Positions 7,388 to 17,446 are shown, counted from the first letter of the stretch. The stretch: 64,000 bases of DNA from JABGQS01 sp963674545 (GCA_963674545.2 CAXXFB010000001.1:3239419-3303418), one strand, 5' to 3'. Made by a program: numbers and translations. Notes: generated by a model not told the origin, from the sequence alone.

Positions 7388-9580
7388 ATGAGCAAGCTTA
7401 TTTTTATATCGAACCGCCTGCCTGTTACAATCAAGAAGAGCGGAAGCGACTTTGACTATCAAAAGAGTATCGGAGGACTTGCGACAGGGCTGAAGAGTTA
7501 TCACGAGCATAAAAACAGCATATGGGTCGGATGGCCGGGGCTGACTATAGACGAACTTACGGACGAAGAAGAGCAAAGAGTTGAAAAAACACTGATGGAT
7601 CAATACAGATGTCTTCCTGTGTTTATGAACGAATGTGATGTTGAGCAGTTTTACCAAGGATTCTGCAACAAGACAATATGGCCGCTGTTTCATTACTTTA
7701 CAAACAAAACGGAGTATGACGAAGAACTTTGGGAATCGTACCAAAGCGTAAACACTCTTTTTTTCAATAAAGTCGAGCCGATAATAGAAAGCAACGACAC
7801 TATCTGGATACACGATTATCAGCTTATGCTGCTTCCGGGAATGATAAAAGAGAGGTTCCCGAAGACGAAGATAGGGTTCTTTCTTCACATACCGTTCCCA
7901 TCATATGAGATATTCCGCCTTATGGTATGGCGTGAGGAAATATTAAACGGGCTGCTGGGAGCTGATCTTATCGGTTTTCACACATATGACTATGTGCGCC
8001 ATTTCCTCAGCAGTGTGCGCAGACTTCTTGGATATGAGAATAACCTTAACCGCATCACGTATGAGGACAGGTATGTTCAGGTGGATGCATTTCCTATGGG
8101 TATTGACTATGACAGATTCTCGAAAGAGTATAATACTCAGCAGTTCAGGGACGAAGTCAAAAAGATCGTCGAGAGCACAAGCGGTGAGAAAGTTATACTA
8201 TCTATAGACAGGCTTGACTATACAAAGGGCATCCCTGAGAGGCTGATGGCTTTTGCAGAGTTTCTGCGCAGTTTTCCCGAATACAGAGGCAAAGTGCGTT
8301 TCCACCTGATAGTTGCGCCGTCCAGAGTGGAAGTGGACTCGTATGATGACCTACGAAGCGAGATCGCAGAGCTGGTCAGTGAGATAAACGGGAAATACGG
8401 TACAGTGGACTGGATGCCGGTATGGTACTATTTCCAATCTTTCTCTCAGGAGAGCCTAATAGCCTTATATAAATATTCAGATGTGCTGCTGGTTACGCCG
8501 CTGAGAGACGGCATGAACTTGGTTGCGAAGGAGTATATTGCTTCCAGAACTGATATGGAGGGCATGGTAGTTATAAGTGAGACAGCGGGTGCAGCAAGCG
8601 AGATAGGCGAAGCGGTAGTTGTAAACGCTAATGATCTGTGTGCGATATCCCAGGGAATAAAGAAGGCACTTGAGATGACTTCCGAAGAAAAAAAGGCTGT
8701 AAACAAAGTTCTTCACAAGAGGCTTAAAAGATATAATGTGGATTTCTGGGCGGATGAATTTATAAAGGCGATCGACCAGAGTGTGCACAGCACAAACAGA
8801 GTTGTAACAAAGAGTATAGAAAAAAAGAGCAGCCTTGTCGTGGATGCATATAAGAAAGCAAGTAAGAGGATAATATTCCTTGATTACGACGGAACGCTTG
8901 TGGGATTTAAGTCTATACCTCAACAGGCCAAACCGGATACAGAACTAAAAAAGCTGCTTTTCAGGCTTATAGAAGACCCTGAAAATACTGTTGTAATCGT
9001 TTCAGGCAGAGACCGGTATACGCTTGAAGAATGGCTGGGCGATCTTAGGATGCATATGCTTGCCGCACACGGGCTATGGCGCCGTACACCGGACGGTGAG
9101 TGGGTAATGACAGCAGCGCTAGATAATAGCTGGAAAGACACGGTAGCTAATATAATGCAGGTGTATGTGGACAGGATGCCGGGTGCACTTATTGAAGAAA
9201 AGGATTATTCGCTGGCATTTCATTACCGTCAGTGTGAGCCTGACATGGTTGCCGTCAAGCTTGGTGAAGTGAGGGCAGCGCTGTCGTCGGTAATAAATTC
9301 AATGAGCCTAAGTATACAAGAAGGCAACAAAGTGCTGGAGGTAAAAGACAGCCGTGTTGACAAAGGCCACAGCGCATCAGCGTTCTTCTATAATAAGAAT
9401 TATGATTTTATACTGGGAGTTGGAGATGACCATACGGATGAAGACCTGTTTGCTGTTTTGCCACAAAACGCTTTTTCTATTAAAATAGGGATTGGCAACA
9501 CAAAGGCAAAATACAGGCTGAAGTCATGGAAGTCTATGAGGATATTGCTTGATAAGCTTACAAAACAGGCGGAAGAATAA
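7388..9580 (+). CDS. Bifunctional trehalose-6-phosphate synthase/phosphatase
   Basis: A 730-residue fusion. Residues 1 to about 465 are a GT20 trehalose-6-phosphate synthase (SNRLPV start, HDYQLMLLPGM, FFLHIPFPS, DRLDYTKGIPERL, late TPLRDGMNLVAKE), which joins UDP- or another NDP-glucose to glucose-6-phosphate. Residues about 490-725 are a HAD trehalose-6-phosphate phosphatase (LDYDGTLVGF near 499, then GVGDDHTDEDLF). The protein alone should make free trehalose in the cytosol. The frame is open upstream to a start at 7337, but ATG 7388 follows AGGGGAG and begins right before the conserved SNRLPV segment. The next gene follows after 16 bases and encodes a phosphorylase that can degrade trehalose. 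Confidence 0.95.
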   Translation: MSKLIFISNRLPVTIKKSGSDFDYQKSIGGLATGLKSYHEHKNSIWVGWPGLTIDELTDEEEQRVEKTLMDQYRCLPVFMNECDVEQFYQGFCNKTIWPLFHYFTNKTEYDEELWESYQSVNTLFFNKVEPIIESNDTIWIHDYQLMLLPGMIKERFPKTKIGFFLHIPFPSYEIFRLMVWREEILNGLLGADLIGFHTYDYVRHFLSSVRRLLGYENNLNRITYEDRYVQVDAFPMGIDYDRFSKEYNTQQFRDEVKKIVESTSGEKVILSIDRLDYTKGIPERLMAFAEFLRSFPEYRGKVRFHLIVAPSRVEVDSYDDLRSEIAELVSEINGKYGTVDWMPVWYYFQSFSQESLIALYKYSDVLLVTPLRDGMNLVAKEYIASRTDMEGMVVISETAGAASEIGEAVVVNANDLCAISQGIKKALEMTSEEKKAVNKVLHKRLKRYNVDFWADEFIKAIDQSVHSTNRVVTKSIEKKSSLVVDAYKKASKRIIFLDYDGTLVGFKSIPQQAKPDTELKKLLFRLIEDPENTVVIVSGRDRYTLEEWLGDLRMHMLAAHGLWRRTPDGEWVMTAALDNSWKDTVANIMQVYVDRMPGALIEEKDYSLAFHYRQCEPDMVAVKLGEVRAALSSVINSMSLSIQEGNKVLEVKDSRVDKGHSASAFFYNKNYDFILGVGDDHTDEDLFAVLPQNAFSIKIGIGNTKAKYRLKSWKSMRILLDKLTKQAEE

Positions 9581-9596
9581 AAGGCGAGAGGATGTA

Positions 9597-11888
9597 ATGA
9601 CAAAATATTCGGTTTTTGAAAAAAACGAAATAAGGCTTGATAATAAAGAGCTTTTACTTAATGAGGCTCTTTTTCACAATGCCAACGGATATATAGGTGT
9701 TCGTTCAGCATTTGAAGAGGGTTATCCTAAAGAATATAAAACTGTTCGTGGACAGTACATAAACGGCTTTTACAACTTTGTGATAGCCAAGCAGGCTGAG
9801 AACCTCTACGGGCTGGTGCAGGAAAAACAGACGATGCTCAACGTTGCGGACACGCAGTCGGTGGTTATCCACTTCGACGATGAGGTGTTCAATATGTTTA
9901 CAGGTACTGTGCTGGAAGGCAGAAGATGGGTAGATATGGACAAGGGTATCACCGGGCGCAGGATTCTGTGGCGCTCTCCTCTTGGCAAAGAAGTCGAGCT
10001 GGAGATAATAAGGATGGCGTCTTTTCACCAGCTTTCACTGTTTACGATAGAGTATCATATCACTTCGAAAAATTTCTCGGGGGATGTGTTGATACAGTCG
10101 GAGCATAACGGAAATGTTACGAACTTTTTTGACCCGCTTGACCCAAGGACTGCGGATGAGAGTTTCCAGCACCTTATACCTATAGAGTGCAATATACGGT
10201 ATGGTTCTTCGTTCATCACTTCAAAGACGACTATGTCCGGATTGACGGTGTGCAGCTGCGTGAAGAATTTCCTCTCAGGGGAGACCGAGCGCCAGTTTAT
10301 TGTTGATGACAACAACGCACAATGCCAAATGGTCACGTCGATCCAGCCTAATGAAACTGCAAAGTTTGTAAAGTACAGCGTATTTGCAGATTCACTGCGT
10401 GTCCCAGACTGCAAGGCGCACGCTGCAGCAGAGATGAAAAAAGCACTTTCAGTGTCTTTGAATGAACTTTATCAGTATCAGGAAGATTATCTTACTGACT
10501 ATTGGGATAATTGTTATGTGGAGATAGAGGGAGACGATGAGCTTGGAACAGCACTAAAGTATAACCAGTTTCAGTTGATACAGTCTGTAAGTAAAGACGA
10601 ACACGGCAACATTTCGCCAAAAGGGCTTAGCGGCGAAGGTTATGAGGGACACTACTTCTGGGATTCTGAGATGTATATCCAGCCGTTCTTTACAGTGACA
10701 AACCCGGAAATTACTAAGAACCTTATCGAAAACAGATATAAGGCTCTTGAATACGCAAGGCAAAACGCAAAGATACTCGGGCATAGCAAAGGAGCGCTTT
10801 ATCCGTGGAGAACTATAATGGGCAAGGAGTGCTCCGGATATTTTCCGGCTGGCTCTGCACAGTATCATATAAACGGCGATATAGCGTATGCTATCGTAGC
10901 ATATTACCTTGCTTCGGATGATGAAGAACTTATCATAAACAAAGGTGCGGAGATAATATTCGAGACAGCACGGCTGTGGATAGATGTTGGCAATTTCCAT
11001 AACGGTAAGTTCCATATAAACAACGTTACCGGCCCGGATGAGTATTCATGCTTAGTTAACAATAACTATTATACTAACGCTATTGCTCAGTACCATTTGA
11101 AGTGGGCGGTTAAATTGTATTATGAGTTCAGGAAGAATCCGGATTTTAGAAGGATGCTGCGGGATATACACTTTAAACACGAAGAAATAAACGAGTTTAA
11201 AAAAGCGGTAAAGAGGATGATGCTTCCGTATAACAAAGCTCTTGGCATAAACCCGCAGGACGATGCGTTCCTGAGCAAAAAAACGTGGGATCTGTCGACG
11301 ATACCAAAAAAAGATTTTCCACTGCTGCTGCACTACCATCCGCTTCATCTTTACAGGCACCAGGTGTGCAAACAGGCGGATACTGTGCTGGCTCATTTCA
11401 TACTGGAAGACATACAGCCAATTGAGACAATTCGCAAGTCTTTTGAGTATTACGAGAAGATAACGACGCACGATTCATCGTTATCTGAGTGCATATATGG
11501 CATAGTAGCGGCTAAGCTTGGATTGAACGACAAAGCTGTGAGATATTTCGGCAACTCGACAAAGCTTGACATACTTGATCTTCATTCAAACACGAAGGAC
11601 GGGATACACACGGCAAATATGGGTGGCAACTATATGTCTATAGTATATGGCTTCGGTGGATTCAGGCTGAAAGAGAGCGGTATACATTTTGCACCTATGC
11701 TGCCAAAAAAGTGGACTGGTTATAGGTTTAGGATAAGCTACGGCAGCTCCAGGATAATAATCGGAGTGGATAAGGAGAAATGTACGTTTTATCTTGAATA
11801 CGGGCTTCCTAAAAAGTTAACGGTTTACGGTAAGGAGTACATACTGGAGAACACTCTTACAGTAAAACTTGCAGGGAGAACAAGCTGA
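9597..11888 (+). CDS. GH65 glycoside phosphorylase (trehalose or trehalose-6-P type)
   Basis: A 763-residue protein of glycoside hydrolase family 65: an N-terminal beta-sandwich, an (alpha/alpha)6 barrel and a C-terminal beta-jelly part. The general-acid glutamate is E482 in GPDEY, and the phosphate-site region HTANMGGNYMS is present near residue 680. Family members split trehalose, trehalose-6-P, maltose, kojibiose or nigerose with phosphate to give beta-glucose-1-phosphate. The neighbouring trehalose synthase and beta-phosphoglucomutase point to trehalose or its phosphate as the substrate, but the two cannot be told apart by eye. ATG 9597 is preferred over an upstream in-frame start at 9549 that overlaps the previous gene, because GAGAGG sits just before it. 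Confidence 0.88.
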   Translation: MTKYSVFEKNEIRLDNKELLLNEALFHNANGYIGVRSAFEEGYPKEYKTVRGQYINGFYNFVIAKQAENLYGLVQEKQTMLNVADTQSVVIHFDDEVFNMFTGTVLEGRRWVDMDKGITGRRILWRSPLGKEVELEIIRMASFHQLSLFTIEYHITSKNFSGDVLIQSEHNGNVTNFFDPLDPRTADESFQHLIPIECNIRYGSSFITSKTTMSGLTVCSCVKNFLSGETERQFIVDDNNAQCQMVTSIQPNETAKFVKYSVFADSLRVPDCKAHAAAEMKKALSVSLNELYQYQEDYLTDYWDNCYVEIEGDDELGTALKYNQFQLIQSVSKDEHGNISPKGLSGEGYEGHYFWDSEMYIQPFFTVTNPEITKNLIENRYKALEYARQNAKILGHSKGALYPWRTIMGKECSGYFPAGSAQYHINGDIAYAIVAYYLASDDEELIINKGAEIIFETARLWIDVGNFHNGKFHINNVTGPDEYSCLVNNNYYTNAIAQYHLKWAVKLYYEFRKNPDFRRMLRDIHFKHEEINEFKKAVKRMMLPYNKALGINPQDDAFLSKKTWDLSTIPKKDFPLLLHYHPLHLYRHQVCKQADTVLAHFILEDIQPIETIRKSFEYYEKITTHDSSLSECIYGIVAAKLGLNDKAVRYFGNSTKLDILDLHSNTKDGIHTANMGGNYMSIVYGFGGFRLKESGIHFAPMLPKKWTGYRFRISYGSSRIIIGVDKEKCTFYLEYGLPKKLTVYGKEYILENTLTVKLAGRTS

Positions 11889-12523
11889 TGAATTATAGTG
11901 CAGTTATATTTGATTTGGACGGTGTGTTGTGCAGCACTGACAAATTTCACTATACCGCATGGCGCAAGATCGCCGCTGAGCTTGGCATGCAGTTCAACAA
12001 GGACATAAACGACAGGCTGCGTGGCGTAGGCAGGATGGAGAGCTTCGAGATAATTCTTGAAGTTAACCGAAAGGAGCTTACTGAAAAACAAAAACGATAT
12101 TATGTAGGCAAGAAGAACAGTATATATGTGCATATGCTCAAGGACATGTCTCCTGATGACGTTGACGGAGATGTAAGGCTGACACTGACAACACTGCGAA
12201 ACTATGGCATAAAAACTGCTGTTGGTTCGTCCAGCAGAAATGCAAAGCTGATACTTAAGAAAACAGGGCTTAGGGAGTATTTCGATGCGGTCTCGGACGG
12301 TACAAACATAAGCAGGCCCAAACCTTACCCTGAAGTGTTTTTAAAGGCGGCTAAATTCATAAAAGTGCCGCCAAAGGAGTGCATCGTTGTTGAGGATGCT
12401 GTTGCAGGGATAGATGCAGCGGTCAATGCAGGAATGGACAGTGCAGCTATAGGAAGCGCTGCCGGCTATGAAGCGGCGACATATTCGCTCAAAGAACTGT
12501 CTGATCTGTTGAGATATATTTAG
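11888..12523 (+). CDS. pgmB: Beta-phosphoglucomutase
   Basis: A 211-residue HAD protein that converts beta-glucose-1-phosphate to glucose-6-phosphate. The nucleophile/acid pair is D9 and D11 in FDLDGVL. The cap has RLRGVGRMES, typical of the enzyme, and VGSSSRNAK, then the lysine in SRPKPYPEVFL and VVEDAVAGIDAA follow. The start overlaps the GH65 stop (TGATG), so the phosphorylase product is directly used. This completes a trehalose-to-glucose-6-P route. Confidence 0.93.
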   Translation: MNYSAVIFDLDGVLCSTDKFHYTAWRKIAAELGMQFNKDINDRLRGVGRMESFEIILEVNRKELTEKQKRYYVGKKNSIYVHMLKDMSPDDVDGDVRLTLTTLRNYGIKTAVGSSSRNAKLILKKTGLREYFDAVSDGTNISRPKPYPEVFLKAAKFIKVPPKECIVVEDAVAGIDAAVNAGMDSAAIGSAAGYEAATYSLKELSDLLRYI

Positions 12524-12558
12524 GATCTTCGTAGATTTGTGTGCTGGTGGTGTGAGTT

Positions 12559-13149
12559 TTACTTATCCACCATCGGTTTGAAAACATACCAGGATGCTTT
12601 GGGGCCAACGTTGTATATTTGAAGGTCTGCAGCGAACTCTCTTAGCTCTTTTTTTGCATTTTTTATAAAGCTAAAGTAGTTTCCGCCTTCCAGGAACTCT
12701 ATTATATCGGTGGAAAGGGCTCGTTTTTCATTGTAGTCGTAGATTATAACCAGCTCTTTTGTGACACGGCTCATTTCAGCATACATTCTTTTTCGCTCAT
12801 CTTCTTTAAGGCCGTGGGCAACATATGAGGATATCGAAACGTCGAAACTATTGTTTTCGAAAGGCAGGCCGTCAAGAACGTTTGCGTTTATGTATGTTAT
12901 GTTTCGGACGCCCTGCTTTTTTGAGGCTGTATTCAGCATCTTTTGCGCAGGGTCTACACAGGTAGGGACAAAGCCGCGCTGATCAAGAACATCGCAAAGA
13001 GCACCCGTTCCGCAGCCGACATCCAGGACCGTCTGGTAGCGGCCGGTGTTGAGTACTTCTTTCATATCGTCGAGCACAGAAACGAACCGTTTCTTCTGAT
13101 ATTCGTAGAATCTGCCGTAGACCGGGGCAATTATATTGAATACATCCAT
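12559..13149 (-). CDS. Class I SAM-dependent methyltransferase
   Basis: A 196-residue protein with motif I VLDVGCGTGALCDVL near residue 40, a post-I acidic residue in CVDPAQKML, and motif II/III segments (FDVSISSYVAHGL). The substrate is unknown. The fold resembles UbiE/Methyltransf_11 proteins. It is convergent with pgmB. It follows the MscS gene after 18 bases on the same strand, probably as one unit. Confidence 0.85.
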   Translation of the reverse strand: MDVFNIIAPVYGRFYEYQKKRFVSVLDDMKEVLNTGRYQTVLDVGCGTGALCDVLDQRGFVPTCVDPAQKMLNTASKKQGVRNITYINANVLDGLPFENNSFDVSISSYVAHGLKEDERKRMYAEMSRVTKELVIIYDYNEKRALSTDIIEFLEGGNYFSFIKNAKKELREFAADLQIYNVGPKASWYVFKPMVDK

Positions 13150-13167
13150 ATCTTTATACCTTCATAT

Positions 13168-14205
13168 TTATTTTTCTATGTATAGAGTCTGGGTCGGGAA
13201 TGCGAACTCTATGCCGAGGCTGTCGAACTTCTCCTTTAGCTGTACGTTTATCTGGTGATGGATATCCATATATACGTTGTAGTCCTGGCTGAGAACATAA
13301 TACACGACCTCAAAGTTCAGACTGAAGTCTGCGAACTCTTTGAAGTGAGCCCTGTCAAACGTAGTGTTTTCTACGCTTAGTATTATATCTTTTATTATGC
13401 CGGGGATCTCTCTCAGACGTTCTGCCGGTGTATTGTATGTGACACCTATCGTGAAAAGTATCCTGCGGCTTTCCATGCGCTTATAGTTTCTGATACGGGA
13501 GTTTGTAAGGTCTTTGTTGGAGAATATAAGCTGCTCACCGCTGAGGCTGCGTACTCGTGTGGTTTTAATGCCGATGTGCTCAACTGTGCCCATTTGCTCA
13601 CCGACTACTATAAAGTCGTCGATCTCGAAAGGACGGTCGAAGAATATAGTTACGAAGCTGAAGAGGTCTTCAAGTATCGCCTGTGCTGCAAATGCTATTG
13701 CTATACCGCCTATTCCCAGACTGGCAACGATGGTCGTTATCTTTACGCCAATGTTGTCTAGGAACAGAAGCAAAGCTATAGTCCAAATCAGAACTTTGAT
13801 TACAACGGATATCCATTTTATTGACTGTCTTTTTTCGGTCTTTTTTTCAAGGACTTTGTTGAATATGAATATAGCAATGGAGGACACAACCATTGCGCCG
13901 AATATTGCAACGACGGCGATTATAGCGTAATCTGCAATCTTTTGCAGGCCGGTGCTAACAGTAAGCCAGTAGAGGTTGAAATATAGAGCGGCGGCGTAAA
14001 GCATAGGCATCATATATCTCTTGAATGTGCGTATAAGCATATCGTCAAGAGTTGTTGGTGTTTTTTTAGCCCATGCAGTGAGTCGTTTTAATACGACCTT
14101 TCTTATGACAACAAGGATCAATATGCACAGTAGCAGTGACCCAAGAAAAAAAGTATAGTCAAGTATCGTGTTGTTCCAGAATACTGTATCAAAAAAGCTC
14201 TTCAA
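13168..14205 (-). CDS. MscS-family mechanosensitive channel
   Basis: A 345-residue protein with an N-terminal helix, about four further membrane segments, and the pore-lining helix region GIGGIAIAFAAQAILEDL. The beta-domain follows (FFDRPFEIDDFIVVGEQMGTV, then the S-N-K-D-L-T-N-S segment), and a mixed alpha/beta C-terminus ends the protein. It should release small solutes on osmotic downshock. Trehalose made by the neighbouring operon is one solute that such a channel could vent, but this is only proximity. Confidence 0.9.
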   Translation of the reverse strand: MKSFFDTVFWNNTILDYTFFLGSLLLCILILVVIRKVVLKRLTAWAKKTPTTLDDMLIRTFKRYMMPMLYAAALYFNLYWLTVSTGLQKIADYAIIAVVAIFGAMVVSSIAIFIFNKVLEKKTEKRQSIKWISVVIKVLIWTIALLLFLDNIGVKITTIVASLGIGGIAIAFAAQAILEDLFSFVTIFFDRPFEIDDFIVVGEQMGTVEHIGIKTTRVRSLSGEQLIFSNKDLTNSRIRNYKRMESRRILFTIGVTYNTPAERLREIPGIIKDIILSVENTTFDRAHFKEFADFSLNFEVVYYVLSQDYNVYMDIHHQINVQLKEKFDSLGIEFAFPTQTLYIEK

Positions 14206-14299
14206 AAGAGACCTCCCAAAAATTATCTATAAAAACAGTTTATCATAACAAAAGGCGGCGGGCAAACGGTTCGTTGATGAATATAACAGAGAAAGTACA

Positions 14300-15037
14300 T
14301 TAGACGTGCTGGTGGGATGTGTCATTTGCTTTTTGACGTGAGAACGGCAGCATCATAAGAGTAACGGTGACCAACATAAAGGCCGTAAATGCAATGAAAT
14401 ACCATGGCTGAGGAATATTTATATTCACATGACCGGGTATTTTTGAAACGTAGAAATAGTTACTTGTAAGAACAGAATTTACACCCAGCATAATAAGTGA
14501 CATCGAGAAGACTATACCAAGAAGGACTTTTAGATTTGCATGAGGACGGAATCTATCACCAAAGACCCAAAGCAGCGGAATGAGCGCAAGAAGAAAGTGG
14601 CTTGATACATAGCGCAGATATTCGAAGCTGAAAGTGGCGTACCTCCCGATGTCAGGGAAAACAAAAGCCAGAAGTGCACCAGGCAGACTGGCTGCATAAC
14701 AGAAAGTCTTTAACCTGGGGCTGTCAGTGAAAACTGCAATCGGTTCAATGAACAGCATAAGTCTGCAGAGCTGGAGAGGGAGGTCTTCTGAGACACTGAA
14801 GCTGCTAGAGAATAGCAGCCATATTATCCTTGAGACTGCAAACAAGGGCATCAGAACAGCGATGGTGATCATAAAACCTCGGCGAAGGTTTTTGCTTGCT
14901 TTGCGGTAAATAAAAACAAGTGCGGCAAAAAGGACAAGAAGTACTATAAGAGTGAAAATATAGCGCAGACCGAGTGAGTTTGAAGCGTTTGCACTAAGTT
15001 TGCTTTTATATTCCCAAAAATCGCTTAGAATTTTCAT
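14300..15037 (-). CDS. YwaF-like (TIGR02206) integral membrane protein
   Basis: A 245-residue protein with about seven hydrophobic helices. LPLQLCRL in the third helix region, the PGALLAFVFPDIG loop and the histidine in SSHFLLAL are characteristic of the YwaF/TIGR02206 family. Its function is not known. It lies upstream of and on the same strand as the MscS gene, 94 bases apart. Confidence 0.75.
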   Translation of the reverse strand: MKILSDFWEYKSKLSANASNSLGLRYIFTLIVLLVLFAALVFIYRKASKNLRRGFMITIAVLMPLFAVSRIIWLLFSSSFSVSEDLPLQLCRLMLFIEPIAVFTDSPRLKTFCYAASLPGALLAFVFPDIGRYATFSFEYLRYVSSHFLLALIPLLWVFGDRFRPHANLKVLLGIVFSMSLIMLGVNSVLTSNYFYVSKIPGHVNINIPQPWYFIAFTAFMLVTVTLMMLPFSRQKANDTSHQHV

Positions 15038-15428
15038 GACAATTCTCCGTAAATAAGACTATCTTAATTAAACGAAGCTGTGATAATCGTGGTATTTCTA
15101 TATAAAAATTATACAATAACCTAAAAAAGAATTCAATTAAGCGAAGCATAGCAGTTATTATAGGCGTTATATATGCAAACTGAGTAAAGTTTTGGATGAT
15201 TGCCAGAAATATTTTTTGCCATTTGTTGATTTAAATAGAAATTGTGATAGAATAGACATTGTCAAAGTCATTTTTTAGGCAAAATCAGAATCAGCTTAAT
15301 AGTATTAATTCAGTTTCGTTTGCGTAGGCAAAACTCCCATATACAAGAACTAGGAATCCGGAAGACCCAATATAAATTCAAAAATAGATACTCTATGTGA
15401 GTTTTAATATATTAATAGGAGTATGCAT
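15038..15428 (+). promoter_or_regulatory. Gene-free 390 bases: promoter and long leader
   Basis: This AT-rich divergent region holds a plausible promoter for the channel gene: TTGATT (15226-15231) and TAGAAT (15248-15253), spacing 16, with the upstream element TTGTGATAGAAT. The remaining leader of about 165 bases (15262-15428) is long. I saw no known riboswitch consensus in it. The first half (15038-15220) shows nothing I can name. Confidence 0.45.
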
Positions 15429-17285
15429 ATGAATAAGATATCTTTTCGGGAAAAAATAAAGTATAAGTTTGACAACATGATGGCAAAAGGAACGATATAC
15501 ATGATACTGATGCTATCATTCATCACGCTGTTTGCTGTGTTGATACTTGCGGTACTTGCGATGGTCATACTGAAAGGAAGCGGTAATAGGTTTAGCTGGG
15601 TCCTTTGGGAGACGTTCCTTAATATACTTGACCCGGGAACGATAGCGGGAGTCGAAAATACGAGCGGCTATCTTGTTTTCATGACTATGGCAACTATTAT
15701 GGGCCTGTTGATGACAAGCGTTCTCATCGGTCTTATTACTTCGGGTTTTCAGACAAAGATAGAGGATATGCGGCGTGGTAAATCTAAGGTCATAATAAGC
15801 GGGCACACGCTTATATTAGGCTGGGACAACACAATATTCACTATCGTTTCAGAGCTTATCATAGCTAATGAAAACGTAAAGAACCCGCACATAGTAATAA
15901 TGGCTGACCGGGATATAACAGAGATGCAGCACGAGCTTCATAATTACCTGCCGACGTATAAAAACACAAAGATAGTATTCAGAAGAGGCTGTCTTTATGA
16001 CAAGAATGACCTTGCCATGTGCAACATATCAAAATCTAAGTCGGTAATATTACTTGAAGAAAACGATGCACAAAAAATAAAGGTGTTGATGGCAATGTCT
16101 AACACCCAGTTCTTTGATAATGATGATAATCACGTGGTGGTGCTTTTTGAAGAAGAGGAGAACTTTGAAGTAGCCGAGATAATAGGCGGCGATGATATAA
16201 TCGGCATAGACTTAAAGGATACTGTTTCCAAGATGATTGCTCAGACTTCGACGCAGCCTGGGTTGGTTGCTGTTTACAAAGATATTATTTCATTTGCAGG
16301 CGATGAGATATATTTTAATAAGTTTACAGAAGCGGTGGGTAAGACTATAAGGGAAGTACTTTTCTGCTTCGAGAAGTCTTCGGTTATAGGTATTCAGAAA
16401 GCGGACAACTGCTATTTTCATCCCGATCTTGATACTGTAATTGAAAGCGATGACAGTATAATATTGATATCTGAGGATGATGACACTGCGAGGTATTCAG
16501 AGTACGAATATGCAATAAACGAAGAAAACATAGTGAGGGGCCAGGCGCTCAAAGCGCATCTGGTCGAGAACATACTCATAATCGGCTGTGATGAAATAAT
16601 GAAATCAATAATCGGAGAGCTTGAAGGGTATCTTTCTGACGGCTCAAGAGTGCTGCTGTATCTGCCGAACGGAACAGAACCGGATAAAGAACTGGGGGAA
16701 ATAATAACGAATTCGCATCTGAAAATTGGCGTGATGAACGGCAACATACCTGACTCTAATTCGTTTGAAGAGATCATAAAAAGCGGTTTCACAAAGATAA
16801 TACTTTTATCTTCGTGCCATGACGAGAACCATAAGGTGGACAGCGAGGTTCTTCTTTCGCTCATATACCTTAGGAGAATATCCGATAAACTAAATATAAA
16901 ACTGTCTATTATAGGAAAGATAAACGATATCAAAAACAGCGAGATAGCTAAATCGACAAAGTATCATGATTTTATAGTCAGCAGTAATATATGCGGCAGG
17001 ATAAGTACTCAGCTTAGCGAAAACAGGTATTTAAAGCCTATACTTGATGATATATTCGATGAAGAAGGCTCGGAGATATATACGAAGCCGGTTAAGAATT
17101 ATGTGAAATGCGGTGTTGAGATAAACTATGCGACTCTTCTTCATTCGGCGATGCTTAAGGGAGAAATATGCATTGGTTATATGATATGCAGGGGTGAAGA
17201 ATATCAGTATGTAATGAATCCGTTTAAGACACAGAAGGTAGTTTTCAGCGAGGAGGACTGCGCAATCGTGGTAGCGGAGGATTAG
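15429..17285 (+). CDS. CASTOR/POLLUX-like (DMI1-type) ion channel
   Basis: A 618-residue protein. Residues 1-105 hold a membrane helix, a pore-like segment (WETFLNILDPGT) and a second helix (FMTMATIMGLLMTSVLIGL). The large cytoplasmic part has two TrkA-N/RCK-like nucleotide-binding regions (HTLILGWDNT near residue 125 and NILIIGCDE near 380). This matches the DMI1/CASTOR/POLLUX family of cation channels, whose bacterial members are little studied. ATG 15429 lies 7 bases after AGGAG. The in-frame ATG at 15423 is only one base away from AGGAG and is less likely. A strong hairpin follows the stop. Confidence 0.85.
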   Translation: MNKISFREKIKYKFDNMMAKGTIYMILMLSFITLFAVLILAVLAMVILKGSGNRFSWVLWETFLNILDPGTIAGVENTSGYLVFMTMATIMGLLMTSVLIGLITSGFQTKIEDMRRGKSKVIISGHTLILGWDNTIFTIVSELIIANENVKNPHIVIMADRDITEMQHELHNYLPTYKNTKIVFRRGCLYDKNDLAMCNISKSKSVILLEENDAQKIKVLMAMSNTQFFDNDDNHVVVLFEEEENFEVAEIIGGDDIIGIDLKDTVSKMIAQTSTQPGLVAVYKDIISFAGDEIYFNKFTEAVGKTIREVLFCFEKSSVIGIQKADNCYFHPDLDTVIESDDSIILISEDDDTARYSEYEYAINEENIVRGQALKAHLVENILIIGCDEIMKSIIGELEGYLSDGSRVLLYLPNGTEPDKELGEIITNSHLKIGVMNGNIPDSNSFEEIIKSGFTKIILLSSCHDENHKVDSEVLLSLIYLRRISDKLNIKLSIIGKINDIKNSEIAKSTKYHDFIVSSNICGRISTQLSENRYLKPILDDIFDEEGSEIYTKPVKNYVKCGVEINYATLLHSAMLKGEICIGYMICRGEEYQYVMNPFKTQKVVFSEEDCAIVVAED

Positions 17286-17312
17286 CCGATATAAAAATAT
17301 ATATAACCTCAG

Positions 17313-17340
17313 CCCCGGCAGGTTAACTGCCGGGGATTTC
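17313..17340 (+). terminator. Strong hairpin, probable terminator
   Basis: A perfect 9-bp stem CCCCGGCAG (17313-17321) / CTGCCGGGG (17327-17335), loop GTTAA, lies after the channel gene. The following T-tract is imperfect (ATTTCTTGTG). Confidence 0.7.
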
Positions 17341-17437
17341 TTGTGTATTTTCATCTTTTAGAAACTATGAAGTATATGATAATAGATGTTTATAACTTAA
17401 TCATATTTGTTTTCAAACTGGAATTATAAAAAATTTG

Positions 17438-17446
17438 TGTTATAAT
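17438..17446 (+). promoter_or_regulatory. Extended -10 promoter
   Basis: TG-T-TATAAT at 17438-17446 is an extended -10 without a good -35. It resembles the elements at 15243, 19217 and 19370. It would drive the lipoprotein gene at 17501. Confidence 0.55.
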
